From positions 1-64,000 of the forward strand of contig JAIEMS010000007.1 of assembly GCA_019751915.1 (NCBI GenBank): DNA of 64,000 nucleotides. Reading direction: 5' to 3'. Below the pieces are notes generated by a model. It saw nothing but the letters and a program-made list of their open reading frames with translations. It was not told the origin of the DNA and did not search any database. Shown piece after piece: positions 18,510 through 29,757 of this stretch; the stretch's first letter is position 1, and every line of letters begins with the position of its first letter. The translations under genes and the position numbers were made by a program. This stretch comes from Burkholderiaceae bacterium (GTDB lineage Bacteria; Pseudomonadota; Gammaproteobacteria; Burkholderiales; Burkholderiaceae_C).

Positions 18510-19739
18510 ATGGCAAGAGAATACAAAGATGTGGTGGTGGGGCTAGACATTGGCACCGCCAAGATCATGGCGGTGGTGGCCGAGGTACTGCCCAATGGCG
18601 AACTCAAACTGGTAGGGCTGGGCATTGCACCCAGCAACGGACTCAAGCGCGGCGTGGTCGTCAACATTGATGCCACGGTACAAAGCATCCAACAAGCGCT
18701 GCGCGAAGCCGAATTGATGGCCGATTGCAAAATTCAGCGCGTTTTTACCGGCATCACCGGCAGCCACATTCGGGGCCTGAACTCCAGCGGCATGGTGGCG
18801 ATCAAAGACCGCGAAGTCACGCCTGCCGACGTAGCGCGGGTGGTCGAAACTGCCAAAGCCATCAACATCTCCAGCGACCAGCGCCTGCTGCTGGTCGAGC
18901 CACAAGAGTTCGTCATCGACGGTCAAGATGTCAAAGAACCCATTGGCATGAGCGGCATTCGCCTCGAAGCCAAAATACACATTGTCACGGGGGCGCAAAG
19001 CGCCGCCGAGAACATCATCAAATGTGTACGCCGCTGTGGTCTAGAGGTCGAACAACTGCTGCTCAACCCGCTGGCATCGAGCCAAGCGGTGCTCACCCAC
19101 GATGAGCGCGAGCTGGGCGTGGCGGTGGTCGATATTGGTGCTGGCACTACCGACGTGGCTATTTTTACCGGCGGAGCCATCTGCCATACGGCTGTGATTC
19201 CAGCGGCGGGCGACCTCATCACCAGCGACATTGCGATGGCGCTGCGCACGCCCACCAAAGATGCTGAAGACATCAAGGTCGAAAGCGGCTATGCCAAACA
19301 ACTGTTGGCCGACCCCGATGCACAGGTCGAGGTGCCCGGCTTGGGCGACCGCACCCCACGCATGATTAGCAAACAGGCGCTGGCCGGGGTGATTGAGCCG
19401 CGCGTTGAAGAAATTTTCACGCTGGTACAGCAAGTCATCCGCGAATCGGGCTACGAAGACGTGCTGTCTTCAGGCATCGTGCTGACAGGCGGCAGCGTCG
19501 TCATGCCCGGCATGGTGGAGCTGGGCGAAGACATTTTTCTCAAGCCCGTGCGCCGTGGCATCCCGAAATATTCCGGTGCTTTGTCCGACATGGTGGCCCA
19601 GCCGCGCGCGGCCACCGTCATGGGGTTATTGGAAGAAGCACGCTTGGCGCGCATGCGCGGTTTCAAAGTGGCACAAAAGAGTGGCTCAGTTCAGACAGCT
19701 TTTGGCCGTTTTAAGGACTTCATCGTAGGAAACTTCTAA
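18510..19739 (+). CDS. ftsA: Cell division protein FtsA
   Basis: Actin-like ATPase that tethers FtsZ to the membrane and recruits the late divisome. The 409-residue product has the phosphate-1 loop VVVGLDIGTAK, the SHS2/1C domain region with ITGSHIRGLNSSG, phosphate-2 VVDIGAGTTDVAIF and the adenosine motif VLTGGSVVMPGM. The C-terminus ends in an amphipathic membrane-binding helix (FGRFKDFIVGNF). ATG 18510 follows a weak purine-rich site. It is followed by 161 non-coding bases before ftsZ. Confidence 0.96.
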   Translation: MAREYKDVVVGLDIGTAKIMAVVAEVLPNGELKLVGLGIAPSNGLKRGVVVNIDATVQSIQQALREAELMADCKIQRVFTGITGSHIRGLNSSGMVAIKDREVTPADVARVVETAKAINISSDQRLLLVEPQEFVIDGQDVKEPIGMSGIRLEAKIHIVTGAQSAAENIIKCVRRCGLEVEQLLLNPLASSQAVLTHDERELGVAVVDIGAGTTDVAIFTGGAICHTAVIPAAGDLITSDIAMALRTPTKDAEDIKVESGYAKQLLADPDAQVEVPGLGDRTPRMISKQALAGVIEPRVEEIFTLVQQVIRESGYEDVLSSGIVLTGGSVVMPGMVELGEDIFLKPVRRGIPKYSGALSDMVAQPRAATVMGLLEEARLARMRGFKVAQKSGSVQTAFGRFKDFIVGNF

Positions 19740-19900
19740 CAAAGCCGCGAAAATAGCGGGCTAGCGAACTTTTGCATCCTCCTTGGCCCGACCGGTGGCC
19801 CCGTCGCGCCGGGGGTTAGTGTCTTTGAGATGCACCAGTTCCAAAGAATTTATTTGCCAACGCACACAACACATACTTATTTAGCGACAGGAGCGCCAGC

Positions 19901-21145
19901 ATGCCAATCGAAATCATCGACGTTGAAGCATTCAACCAGGGTACCCAGATCAAGGTGATTGGCGTGGGTGGCGGTGGCAGCAATGCCGTCGAGCACATGA
20001 TTTTGCGCCACGTACAAGGGGTGGAGTTTGTCAGTGCCAACACCGACGCACAGGCGCTGACACGCAGTTCGGCCCATCGCACCATCCAACTGGGCATCAG
20101 TGGCTTGGGCGCGGGCAGCAAACCCGACAAAGGCCGCGAAGCTGCCGAGGCCGCTATTGAGGACATCAAAAATGCCATTCAGGGCGCGCACATGCTGTTC
20201 ATTACCGCTGGCATGGGCGGAGGCACTGGCACGGGTGCAGCGCCAGTGATTGCCCGGGTTGCCAAAGAAATGGGCATCTTGACGGTGGGCGTGGTCACCA
20301 AGCCATTTGACTGGGAAGGCAAGCGCCGCATGGTCAATGCCGACGAAGGTTTGGCCGAGCTGGAGGCCAACGTCGATTCGCTGATCGTGGTGCTGAACGA
20401 AAAATTGCTCGAAGTGCTGGGCGACGACATCACCCAAGAAGAGGCATTTTCCCATGCCAACGACGTGCTGAAAAATGCCGTCGGCGGTATTGCAGAAATC
20501 ATCAACGAGTACGGTCAAGTGAACGTCGACTTTGAAGATGTCAAGACGGTGATGGGCGAGCCGGGCCGGGCCATGATGGGCACAGCCACCGCCAGCGGCC
20601 CTGACCGCGCACGCTTGGCCGCCGAGCAAGCTGTGGCCTGTCCGCTGCTCGAAGGCATCGACCTGTCGGGTTGCAAGGGCGTGCTGGTGCTAGTGACGGC
20701 AGCGCGGGGCAACCTCAAACTGGCCGAGTCACGTTTGGCCATGAGCACCATCAACGCTTACGCATCCGACAACGCCCATGTGATCTATGGCGCTGCCTAC
20801 GACGACACTCTGGGCGATGAAATCCGCGTCACGGTGGTGGCAACCGGGTTGGCCCGCCAGAATGCGCGCCGCCAGCACATTCAGGTGGTGCAAAGCAACC
20901 AGCGCACCGGCACCGACAACATGCCCTACGCCGGGCCTATGTCCAGCGCTGTGAGCAGCAACAGCATCGGCAGCGCCAGCGCCGCCACAGGTGGCGGTGG
21001 GGGCCGTGCCGATTACGCCAGCATGACGGTGCCCAGCGTCTGGCGCACCAACCGCAACCAAGCCGCTGCCAAGGTCGATGCGTTGTCGTCGGGCGGCATG
21101 GACGATTTGGACATTCCCGCCTTCCTGCGCAAGCAAGCCGATTGA
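19901..21145 (+). CDS. ftsZ: Cell division GTPase FtsZ
   Basis: Tubulin homologue that forms the Z ring. The 414-residue product has [13 protein letters not shown] at the nucleotide site, the tubulin signature [10 protein letters not shown] (about residues 106-115) and the synergy loop with [12 protein letters not shown] Gly/Ser/Ala-rich linker follows (about residues 340-370). The C-terminal peptide is [14 protein letters not shown], the binding site for FtsA and ZipA. ATG 19901 is preceded by ACAGGAG. The 19740-19900 spacer contains GC-rich inverted sequence and probably its own promoter, as is usual for ftsZ. Confidence 0.97.
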   Translation: MPIEIIDVEAFNQGTQIKVIGVGGGGSNAVEHMILRHVQGVEFVSANTDAQALTRSSAHRTIQLGISGLGAGSKPDKGREAAEAAIEDIKNAIQGAHMLFITAGMGGGTGTGAAPVIARVAKEMGILTVGVVTKPFDWEGKRRMVNADEGLAELEANVDSLIVVLNEKLLEVLGDDITQEEAFSHANDVLKNAVGGIAEIINEYGQVNVDFEDVKTVMGEPGRAMMGTATASGPDRARLAAEQAVACPLLEGIDLSGCKGVLVLVTAARGNLKLAESRLAMSTINAYASDNAHVIYGAAYDDTLGDEIRVTVVATGLARQNARRQHIQVVQSNQRTGTDNMPYAGPMSSAVSSNSIGSASAATGGGGGRADYASMTVPSVWRTNRNQAAAKVDALSSGGMDDLDIPAFLRKQAD

Positions 21146-21174
21146 GGCCCTGTCCCCTCTCGCCCCCCTTTGGC

Positions 21175-22098
21175 ATGCTTGCCCAACGCACCCTCAAAAC
21201 ACTGACCCGCGCGGTGGGCGTGGGTCTGCACAGTGGTCAGCGCGTTGAGCTGACCCTGCGCCCGGCCCAGCCCGATACCGGCATCGTCTTTCGCCGTATT
21301 GACCTGCCCGAGCCGGTCGATATTGCTATTTCAGCCACGGCTGTGACCGATACGCGCATGGCCTCGACCATCTCATCGGGCAACGCCAAAGTTCACACCG
21401 TTGAACATTTGATGTCAGCTTGCGCTGGGTTGGGCATCGACAACCTGTATGTCGACATCACCGCCGAAGAAGTGCCAATTTTGGATGGTTCTTCGGCATC
21501 GTTTGTCTTTTTGCTACAAAGCGCTGGCATCGCATTGCAAAATGCACCCAAGCGCTTCATTCGCGTCAAGTGCCCGGTGCAAATCAGCCAAGGCGAGGGG
21601 CTTGCGGCCAAATGGGCCAAGCTGGAGCCTTACCACGGCTTTAAGCTGCGCTTTGAGATTGACTTTGCCCACCCTGCGGTCGATTCGACCGGCCAATGTG
21701 TCGAGTTTGATTTGGGGGCGGGCAACTACAGCCGCGACATCGCCCGGGCACGTACTTTTGGTTTTACCAAAGACGTAGAGATGATGCGGGCCAACGGCTT
21801 GGCCTTGGGCGGTGGGCTGGACAATGCCATCGTCATGGACGACTACAAGGTGCTCAACGCCGATGGCTTGCGTTATGACGACGAATTTGCCAAACACAAA
21901 ATCCTCGATGCGATGGGCGACTTGTACCTGATCGGTAAGCCGCTGTTGGCCGCCTACAGCGCCTTTCGTTCAGGCCACGCGCTGAACAACCTTCTGCTGC
22001 GTGAACTGCTGGCACAGCCCGACGCTTGGGAATTGGTCACCTTCGACAGTGCACGCCAAGCCCCCACAGGCTTTGCACAACCGGCCCGTGCTTGGTAA
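21175..22098 (+). CDS. lpxC: UDP-3-O-acyl-N-acetylglucosamine deacetylase LpxC
   Basis: Zinc amidase that commits UDP-GlcNAc to lipid A synthesis in the cytosol. The 307-residue product has [12 protein letters not shown] (first zinc His), the ligand pair in [15 protein letters not shown] and the catalytic His in [12 protein letters not shown] 21175 (MLAQRTLK) matches the family; the TTG at 21142 adds an unrelated leader and is rejected. Its place after ftsZ is typical, without secM/secA in this window. The CTACAAAGCGCTGG motif at 21513-21526 is read as conserved LpxC residues and is not counted as a repeat. Confidence 0.96.
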   Translation: MLAQRTLKTLTRAVGVGLHSGQRVELTLRPAQPDTGIVFRRIDLPEPVDIAISATAVTDTRMASTISSGNAKVHTVEHLMSACAGLGIDNLYVDITAEEVPILDGSSASFVFLLQSAGIALQNAPKRFIRVKCPVQISQGEGLAAKWAKLEPYHGFKLRFEIDFAHPAVDSTGQCVEFDLGAGNYSRDIARARTFGFTKDVEMMRANGLALGGGLDNAIVMDDYKVLNADGLRYDDEFAKHKILDAMGDLYLIGKPLLAAYSAFRSGHALNNLLLRELLAQPDAWELVTFDSARQAPTGFAQPARAW

Positions 22099-22133
22099 GC
22101 ACGCCACTTTGCTGATTTGATACCGGTACCGTT

Positions 22134-22310
22134 ATGTTGCTGTTTCGTTGGCTGGTCATGTTGCTGCTCTTGGCGGCAGCGGTGTGCTTTGCTTTTTACG
22201 CAGGCACGGGCAGGGTGCACTACAAGCGTTTGGGCTTTATCGTTCTCAAATGGACGCTGATTGCCGCCTCTTTGTTCTTTGCTGTACTGATTGCCGAGCG
22301 GGTGTTCTGA
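22134..22310 (+). CDS. Small two-helix membrane protein (58 aa)
   Basis: The ATG at 22134 opens 58 codons ending in TGA at 22310. The product is almost all hydrophobic, with helices at about residues 2-21 and 32-54 joined by a short basic loop (GTGRVHYKRLG). Length, codon usage and location 35 bases after lpxC support a real gene. I do not recognise a named family. The thiC promoter hexamer at 22307-22312 overlaps its stop codon. Confidence 0.6.
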   Translation: MLLFRWLVMLLLLAAAVCFAFYAGTGRVHYKRLGFIVLKWTLIAASLFFAVLIAERVF

Positions 22311-22336
22311 CAAAAATATGGCCTAACGCCTATACT
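22307..22336 (+). promoter_or_regulatory. Sigma-70 promoter for the riboswitch-thiC transcript
   Basis: CTGACA (22307-22312) and TATACT (22331-22336) are separated by 18 bases and match the -35 and -10 consensus at five and five of six positions. Transcription would start near 22343, directly at the first paired bases of the TPP riboswitch. The -35 element overlaps the stop codon of the 58-residue membrane protein. Confidence 0.6.
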
Positions 22337-22341
22337 CGCGC

Positions 22342-24444
<2,103 letters not shown>

Positions 24445-24458
24445 GCCTGCCGCTGGGG

Positions 24459-26336
24459 TTAAGCGAAGTATTTCACCAGTTCGTCCAACTCCCGGGCGGT
24501 TTGTTCTAACCGCTGGGAGGCTGCCCAAGCACCTTGGACATCTTCGCGGTTTTGTACCACCAGCCCAGCCACTTGGCTGAGTTGGCGCGCTACCTCATCG
24601 ACCGCCATCGACTGCCCGCGTGCTGCGCTGGCAACGGTTTGCACTTGGTTGCTCAAATCAATTTCGGCGGGTGTCGATGGTTTTGGTGCAGGTGCAGCTT
24701 CTGCGGCTTCGACCAAAGGCTCTGCCACAGGCGGTGCTGTGGGCGTGGTTGGGAGTGGCGCTGGCGCAGACACACCGGGGAAATCGTCGCCAAACACCCC
24801 CAGCAACTCAGCAGGCATGAGTTCAAAGGCAGGGGCGGCGTTTTCGGTGGAAGCCAAAGCAGCCGTACTGCTGCTGTCATCTTCGGTCTGAACCGCGTCC
24901 AACAGCGAATCCATATGACCGGCAATGGTCGTCATGGCAATGCGTGAGGCACTGACCGCATCGACGGTTTGGTAAATCCGGTCGTGCTGCTCGTCGGAGT
25001 GTTCGGCCAGATTCATCATCACCTTGTTCAGGTTGTTGCACTGCTTGTGAATCGATTCAGACGATTGCTGAATTTCATGGATCATCACCTTCAGGTGCAT
25101 CTGCGTCACCATCACAGCGGTCATGACGCGCCCGGGTTCACCGTAACCAGCCGGATCAATGTTGTGCGACAGGTTGCCTTCCGCAATATCTTCCAGCGCC
25201 AGCACTGCTTTTTCCAGCGGCTTGGCGGTGATGCGAAAGAAGAAAAAGCCCGCGACAATCAGCACTAAGCAGCTCAAGGCAATGCCCGCCACGGCCATTT
25301 TGAAAATCAACTCCCCACGGGCGGTGGTGTCGATCAGCTTGTCGTTGCCACGCGCTGTCAAATACGTCATCAGCATCGATGCTCGGGCATTGGCCGCTTC
25401 GTACAGGGGGTTGACTTGGTTAAAAAAGACCCGCTGGGCTTCGAGGTACTCCTCGCCCTCAATGGCTTGGCGCGCTGGCAATAAGCCTTCGTTAACGTAA
25501 CGCGTACGAGCCTTGAGATACTCCTCGGCGAGTTCTTTTTCTCTGGCATCTTTGACTTTTCCAAAGTAACCGTTCCAAATACGGTCGATCTCGTCCTTGT
25601 TTCTACCTATGACCTGCATGTGATCGTTGCCAGCGCTGTTGTTGAGCACCACATCCGAATGAAGGCCAAACTTGAAGTTCAATGCCAGCGCCACTTGTGC
25701 GCGGTTGTCGGCCATCAAAAAGTTAATGCGATCAATGGTTTGCGTTGGCACCATCTCTTCATAGTAGAGCGCTTGGATATCGGCCTTGGACAGGTTCAGG
25801 CCGGTAATACCCAAAACGCCACCGCCAATCATCAACAGGGTGACGAACAAAATCCACAGCGGAATGCCGTTTTTGATCGATAGGTGCTTTTTCCAGCCCG
25901 GAGCAAAATCTTCTTTGATAGTCTCGGGAGCCGTGACGGCGGCTTTGTAAGCAACTTCGGTCTTGGCGACCTCTTCGCGCGAGGGACAGGAACGCACCGA
26001 CATGTAGCCCGTGATTTCGCCCTTTTTCTTGATCGGCACCACCCGGGCATCGACCCAGTAATGGTCTCCATTTTTGCAGCGGTTCTTGACGATACCGCGC
26101 CAAGGCAAGCCACGTTTGAGCGTCTTCCACATGATCTCAAAGGCAATCGGCGGCATGTCCGGATGCCGGATCAAATTGTGGTTTTTGCCCACCAATTCTT
26201 CTTCCGAGTAGCCACTGATTTCGATGAAATCTTTGTTGGCAAAGGTGATGATGCCCTTGGTGTTGGTCTTGGTGACCATGTTCTTCTCGGCAGAGAAGCG
26301 CTGTTCTTGGCCGGTGACAGGTAGATTGATTTTCAT
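24459..26336 (-). CDS. Aer-like PAS receptor lacking a normal MCP signalling tip
   Basis: The 625-residue product has an N-terminal PAS domain of the Aer type (residues about 10-120; KGIITFANKDF, GKNHNLIRHPDMP, WRGIVKNRCKNG). TM1 follows at about 158-180, then a periplasmic helical domain (181-345), TM2 (346-369), HAMP (370-425) and a helix (426-482). An acidic/Ala/Pro-rich linker (483-558) comes next, and a last helix ends ELDELVKYF. The highly conserved kinase-control hairpin (the [16 protein letters not shown] class) is absent and the linker stands where it should be. It may sense redox or energy state through PAS yet cannot dock CheA/CheW in the usual way. It is convergent with thiC. Confidence 0.85.
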   Translation of the reverse strand: MKINLPVTGQEQRFSAEKNMVTKTNTKGIITFANKDFIEISGYSEEELVGKNHNLIRHPDMPPIAFEIMWKTLKRGLPWRGIVKNRCKNGDHYWVDARVVPIKKKGEITGYMSVRSCPSREEVAKTEVAYKAAVTAPETIKEDFAPGWKKHLSIKNGIPLWILFVTLLMIGGGVLGITGLNLSKADIQALYYEEMVPTQTIDRINFLMADNRAQVALALNFKFGLHSDVVLNNSAGNDHMQVIGRNKDEIDRIWNGYFGKVKDAREKELAEEYLKARTRYVNEGLLPARQAIEGEEYLEAQRVFFNQVNPLYEAANARASMLMTYLTARGNDKLIDTTARGELIFKMAVAGIALSCLVLIVAGFFFFRITAKPLEKAVLALEDIAEGNLSHNIDPAGYGEPGRVMTAVMVTQMHLKVMIHEIQQSSESIHKQCNNLNKVMMNLAEHSDEQHDRIYQTVDAVSASRIAMTTIAGHMDSLLDAVQTEDDSSSTAALASTENAAPAFELMPAELLGVFGDDFPGVSAPAPLPTTPTAPPVAEPLVEAAEAAPAPKPSTPAEIDLSNQVQTVASAARGQSMAVDEVARQLSQVAGLVVQNREDVQGAWAASQRLEQTARELDELVKYFA

Positions 26337-26423
26337 GGCGGCGATTCCCTTGGCTTCAATGGGTGAGATATGGGCAGGCGAGGGCTGGTCAGTGCCTGCG
26401 GGCTGTAGCGGTTGGATCGTTTT

Positions 26424-27566
26424 TTATTTGGCCCAAACTTGCTTGATCGAAACAACGGCGGTCAGACAGTCGGTAAACGGCACCAAACCGACAATTTCGA
26501 ACCCCGGCTGGGAGGTGTCCCGGCGCGCTGGTGTGGACAAAATCATGCCAGTTTTGCCATAGATGCTGTAAACAATCGCTGCGTCCGATTTGACGGTCGG
26601 GCTCTTGACGACCCCCACTTCGCCCGATTTCAGTCGGACGGTGGTGCCCGGCGATAGCAAGCCGACTCTGGAGATCAGAATACGGGCAATTTCGTCATCA
26701 ATTTCAGTGTCTTTTTTGAGATAAATCTCTTTCAGAGCGTTTTGTGAAAAGTGGGCCTGCGTCCGGTAAGGCCGCAATTTAGTCATGGCGCTATAGCGGT
26801 CTGCTACGGCCAAAATGCGCGCGCCCAGCGTGACTTGTTCGCCCTTGAGTCCGGCGGGGTAGCCGCTGCCATCCAAGTACTCGTGGTGACTGCGCACGGT
26901 GTCGAGCCAGACCCGGTCGGTCACGCCCGCTTGTTCTAGCAGCTCTACGCCCAACTGCGGGTGCTGGCGCATTTGCGCCAACAAATCGTCGGGTAAGAAG
27001 CCAGCGTGTTTGTCCAGCTCGGGTTGAAGGTGCATTTGGCCCAAATCGCGCGTCAGCGCGGCACACACCAGCGAGAGTCGTTGTGCTGCATCAAGACCCT
27101 TCTTTTGTGCAATCAGCTCGGTCAGCACAGCTCCCATCATCTGGTGCACCACGATGTAAGGGTTGTAGGTATCTACTGCCGGTGCAGCCAAGGCGCTGTC
27201 GATGTCCTTTTGGCAAATTGTCTGTATTTCTTGGGCAATTTTGCCAATTCGGGCTACAACGTCGATTTGTTCTGGGCTCTTGAGCGTGGTACCCAAAACG
27301 TGCTTGAGGTTCAAAATCAGCCCGCTCATGTGCTCAAATGGCGGCGGGTCTTCGTGTACGGGTGTCGGCTGAGGCTCGTCGGGGGTGTAGGGCCGAAGAT
27401 CGTTTTCGTTCTCGTCGTATTGAGCACCCCGCACCAGCAAACGCGAGATTTGATCGGGCATGTGAATGACCGAGCCACGGCGAAACAGCAAGGTACCACC
27501 CTCGCTGTAAATCGAAAAGTTGATGGGCTCGCCAAGAACGATGTCGGTATGTACTATTTTTCTCAC
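26424..27566 (-). CDS. HD-GYP domain protein with altered HD motif
   Basis: The 380-residue product has an N-terminal alpha/beta region, a Pro-rich linker and a C-terminal HD-GYP region. The GYP part is intact (SHHEYLDGSGYPAGLKG, ARILAVADRYSAM). The HD signature, normally L-H-D-I-G, reads L-T-R-D-L-G, so the metal-binding His is Arg. The family hydrolyses cyclic di-GMP; this one may bind it without efficient hydrolysis. A GTG start at 27566 was chosen because AGGAAGAGG lies just upstream; longer in-frame extensions have no such site. It lies between two receptor genes on the same strand, which fits a sensory module. Confidence 0.8.
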   Translation of the reverse strand: MRKIVHTDIVLGEPINFSIYSEGGTLLFRRGSVIHMPDQISRLLVRGAQYDENENDLRPYTPDEPQPTPVHEDPPPFEHMSGLILNLKHVLGTTLKSPEQIDVVARIGKIAQEIQTICQKDIDSALAAPAVDTYNPYIVVHQMMGAVLTELIAQKKGLDAAQRLSLVCAALTRDLGQMHLQPELDKHAGFLPDDLLAQMRQHPQLGVELLEQAGVTDRVWLDTVRSHHEYLDGSGYPAGLKGEQVTLGARILAVADRYSAMTKLRPYRTQAHFSQNALKEIYLKKDTEIDDEIARILISRVGLLSPGTTVRLKSGEVGVVKSPTVKSDAAIVYSIYGKTGMILSTPARRDTSQPGFEIVGLVPFTDCLTAVVSIKQVWAK

Positions 27567-27783
27567 CGCTGCGCCTCTTCCTGCTCGACAAAATACAGCC
27601 TTGCTGTGGCAAAAAAAATCGCTGACACCTTGGGGTATCTGCGATCTATAGTGTGCAGGGTACACCTAAAACTGACCCAATTTACGCGAGCTATCGCACC
27701 CTTTGATGCTTGTCAAAATGTTGATAGTTCCATATGCGCTGGCACCAGTGTGCACCCTATGGGTCGGGGCGATGGTGTAGTAG

Positions 27784-27812
27784 TTTTGATGCTATTAAAT
27801 AAATAGCAACCA
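27784..27812. repeat. Interspersed repeat, left arm only
   Basis: TTTTGATGCTATTAAATAAA followed by TAGCAACC is an inverted repeat (GCTATT/AATAGC) of the family seen at 34342, 42879, 45603 and 62556. The GCGCTAGAGGCC arm is missing. It lies between the HD-GYP and MCP genes. Confidence 0.5.
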
Positions 27813-27849
27813 ATCCTTGAGGAGCGAAGGCTTGGTGCCTATTTTTGGT

Positions 27850-29484
27850 TCACCCAGCGCTCAGCAGCGAGACCGGGCGGGGAACGACATCGATGGGGGC
27901 CTCGTCTTGCGCATAGGGCAAGACAAACTGGCTAATCAATCTGGCAAGTTCTTGGGCTTGGTGGTGTAGGCACTCGGAGGCGGCGGTCGATTCTTCCACC
28001 AGTGCCGAGTTTTGCTGCGTCATTTGATCGAGCTTTGCCACGGCATGGTTAATTTGGCCCAAATCTTGGTTTTGCGCCTGCGTTGCCGTGGTGATTTCCG
28101 TAATCATCTGGGCCGCGTCGTGAATCGAGGTCACGATGTCGGCCATCGTTGCACCGGCATCATTGACCAAAACCGAGCCTGCCTTGACCTGCTCGACCGA
28201 GGCACCAATCAGGCTTTTGATTTCGTGGGCCGCCGCTGCCGAGCGCGTTGCCAAGGAGCGCACCTCGCTGGCGACCACCGCAAAGCCCCGACCTTGTTCA
28301 CCGGCGCGGGCGGCTTCGACGGCAGCGTTGAGCGCCAAAATGTTGGTCTGAAAAGCAATGCCATCGATCACGCCGATGATGTCGACGATTTTGGCCGAGG
28401 ATTGCTCAATGCCCTCCATGGTAGAAACCACCCGCCCCATCACGGCACCGCCTTGTTCAGCCACCGTTGCGGCTGCAACGGCCATGGTTTGAGCGCGACT
28501 GGCAGCATTGGCCGACTGCATCACCCGGTCGGTGATTTGCTCTAGAGATGCAGCAGTTTCTTGCAGGCTGGCGGCAGTTTCTTCGGTGCGGGTTGATAAA
28601 TCGACATTGCCGGTGGCGATTTCGGACGACGCTGCCCGGATGCTTTGGGCCGAAAAGCGCACTTGCGTCACCAAACCGCGCAGAGAATCTTGCATCACCG
28701 ACAGCGACGTCAACATCAAGCCCGCCTCGTCGCGGCTGTGGCCGGTGATGTCGTGGCGCAAGTCCAGCCGCGCTACGCGGTCTGCGGTGGCACTGGCGGT
28801 GGCGATGGGGCGGCTAATGCTGCGCACCAGCCACAGCGCCAGCACAGCACCCAGTGCCAATGCCAAGGCGCTGAAGGCCAACAGACCCCAGCGGGCTTGG
28901 TTGCTTTGCTGGGTGATGGTGTGGTCATCGGCATCGATGGCGTTGCGCTGCGATTGGGTCAACTCTCCCAGCGTCGTTTGTAAAGCACCCGATGCAGGCA
29001 TAAACCTTTCGGTGTAAACCTGCTGAATGCGCGAAGTCAGCCCTGAATCGCGGGCGGCCACCAATTCGGTACGAGCGGCGGTGAAGTCTTTTTCGGCAGC
29101 GTGCACACGGCCCAAAATCTGCCGGTCGGCATCGGTCTGTAGCTGCTGCGCTACCTGGTTCATCAGGTTGTCGTAGGTTTTTTGGGTAGCGGCAATGTCA
29201 GCGCCCAAAATTTCGCCCACTTCAGGCTCAGAACTCAGCGCCACTGCTTTATAGCGCTCGGCATTGATGGCTTGGGCGCGGTAAGCGTCCGCCACCAAGC
29301 GCTCGGTGGCAACGCTTTGCCCGACCAGATGTGCTGTGGTGGCGTTGATCTGTTGCAGCGACCAAAAACCGATGGTCGAACCCATCAGGGCCAGCAAAAG
29401 CACCGCCACAAAGGCAGTCAACAGGCGTTTACCCAAGCTGCCCAAAGCAGTGGGCGTTGGGGAGGCTAATGTGGAGGTGAGCAT
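27850..29484 (-). CDS. Methyl-accepting chemotaxis protein
   Basis: Transmembrane chemoreceptor. The 544-residue product has TM1 (about 20-42), a periplasmic four-helix-bundle sensor, TM2 (about 197-222), HAMP and a full cytoplasmic signalling domain. The hairpin tip is canonical: [20 protein letters not shown] followed by [12 protein letters not shown]. Gln/Glu pairs in [16 protein letters not shown]-type helices are likely methylation sites. The ligand is unknown. The C-terminus has no CheR-tether pentapeptide. Its upstream region (29485-29757) is shared with the divergent ATP-grasp gene. Confidence 0.92.
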   Translation of the reverse strand: MLTSTLASPTPTALGSLGKRLLTAFVAVLLLALMGSTIGFWSLQQINATTAHLVGQSVATERLVADAYRAQAINAERYKAVALSSEPEVGEILGADIAATQKTYDNLMNQVAQQLQTDADRQILGRVHAAEKDFTAARTELVAARDSGLTSRIQQVYTERFMPASGALQTTLGELTQSQRNAIDADDHTITQQSNQARWGLLAFSALALALGAVLALWLVRSISRPIATASATADRVARLDLRHDITGHSRDEAGLMLTSLSVMQDSLRGLVTQVRFSAQSIRAASSEIATGNVDLSTRTEETAASLQETAASLEQITDRVMQSANAASRAQTMAVAAATVAEQGGAVMGRVVSTMEGIEQSSAKIVDIIGVIDGIAFQTNILALNAAVEAARAGEQGRGFAVVASEVRSLATRSAAAAHEIKSLIGASVEQVKAGSVLVNDAGATMADIVTSIHDAAQMITEITTATQAQNQDLGQINHAVAKLDQMTQQNSALVEESTAASECLHHQAQELARLISQFVLPYAQDEAPIDVVPRPVSLLSAG

Positions 29485-29621
29485 GGGGAGCTATAAGGTG
29501 GCTGTGGGGCGATGGGCCATAGGAAGGCTTTTTCGGTGCATCCACTATGCCGATGGGATGTGTACCTTTTTTGTCACTTTCGGGGTTTGTACCTATTTCT
29601 GACAAAAAACTGGGGCAGGAT

Positions 29622-29636
29622 GCACCACGATGGCAC
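29622..29636 (+). promoter_or_regulatory. NtrC-like dyad, distal site
   Basis: GCACCACGATGGCAC matches the NtrC dyad GCACCA-N3-TGGTGC at 10 of 12 informative positions. Its centre is about 109 bases upstream of the start predicted from the sigma-54 promoter at 29712, which is a normal enhancer distance. Confidence 0.5.
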
Positions 29637-29676
29637 GGACGTTTCGGGCACTGTCTGGCGCTGACCCCTGTGCCAT

Positions 29677-29691
29677 GCACCAAAACGATGC
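29677..29691 (+). promoter_or_regulatory. NtrC-like dyad, proximal site
   Basis: GCACCAAAACGATGC matches GCACCA-N3-TGGTGC at 10 of 12 informative positions. It is 55 bases (start to start) from the distal site, about five helical turns, so both would lie on the same face of the DNA. Confidence 0.5.
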
Positions 29692-29711
29692 AAGGGCTAC
29701 CCCACCAGTGT

Positions 29712-29726
29712 GGGCACAGTCCTTGC
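29712..29726 (+). promoter_or_regulatory. Sigma-54 promoter for the Anbu/ATP-grasp cluster
   Basis: GGGCAC-AGTCC-TTGC fits the RpoN consensus TGGCAC-N5-TTGC at nine of ten positions, including the essential GG and GC doublets with correct spacing. Transcription would start near 29738, twenty bases before the ATG at 29758. Together with the two NtrC-like dyads it predicts induction by nitrogen limitation. Confidence 0.6.
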
Positions 29727-29757
29727 GTAAGCCTAGGTTCTAGCCGACGGAGTTCCC

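Noticed and set aside
21508-21560. Repeat-like TTGCTACAAAGCGCTGG inside lpxC
   Set aside because: The residues it encodes ([17 protein letters not shown]) are the expected conserved LpxC sequence, so the match to the repeat is most likely chance.
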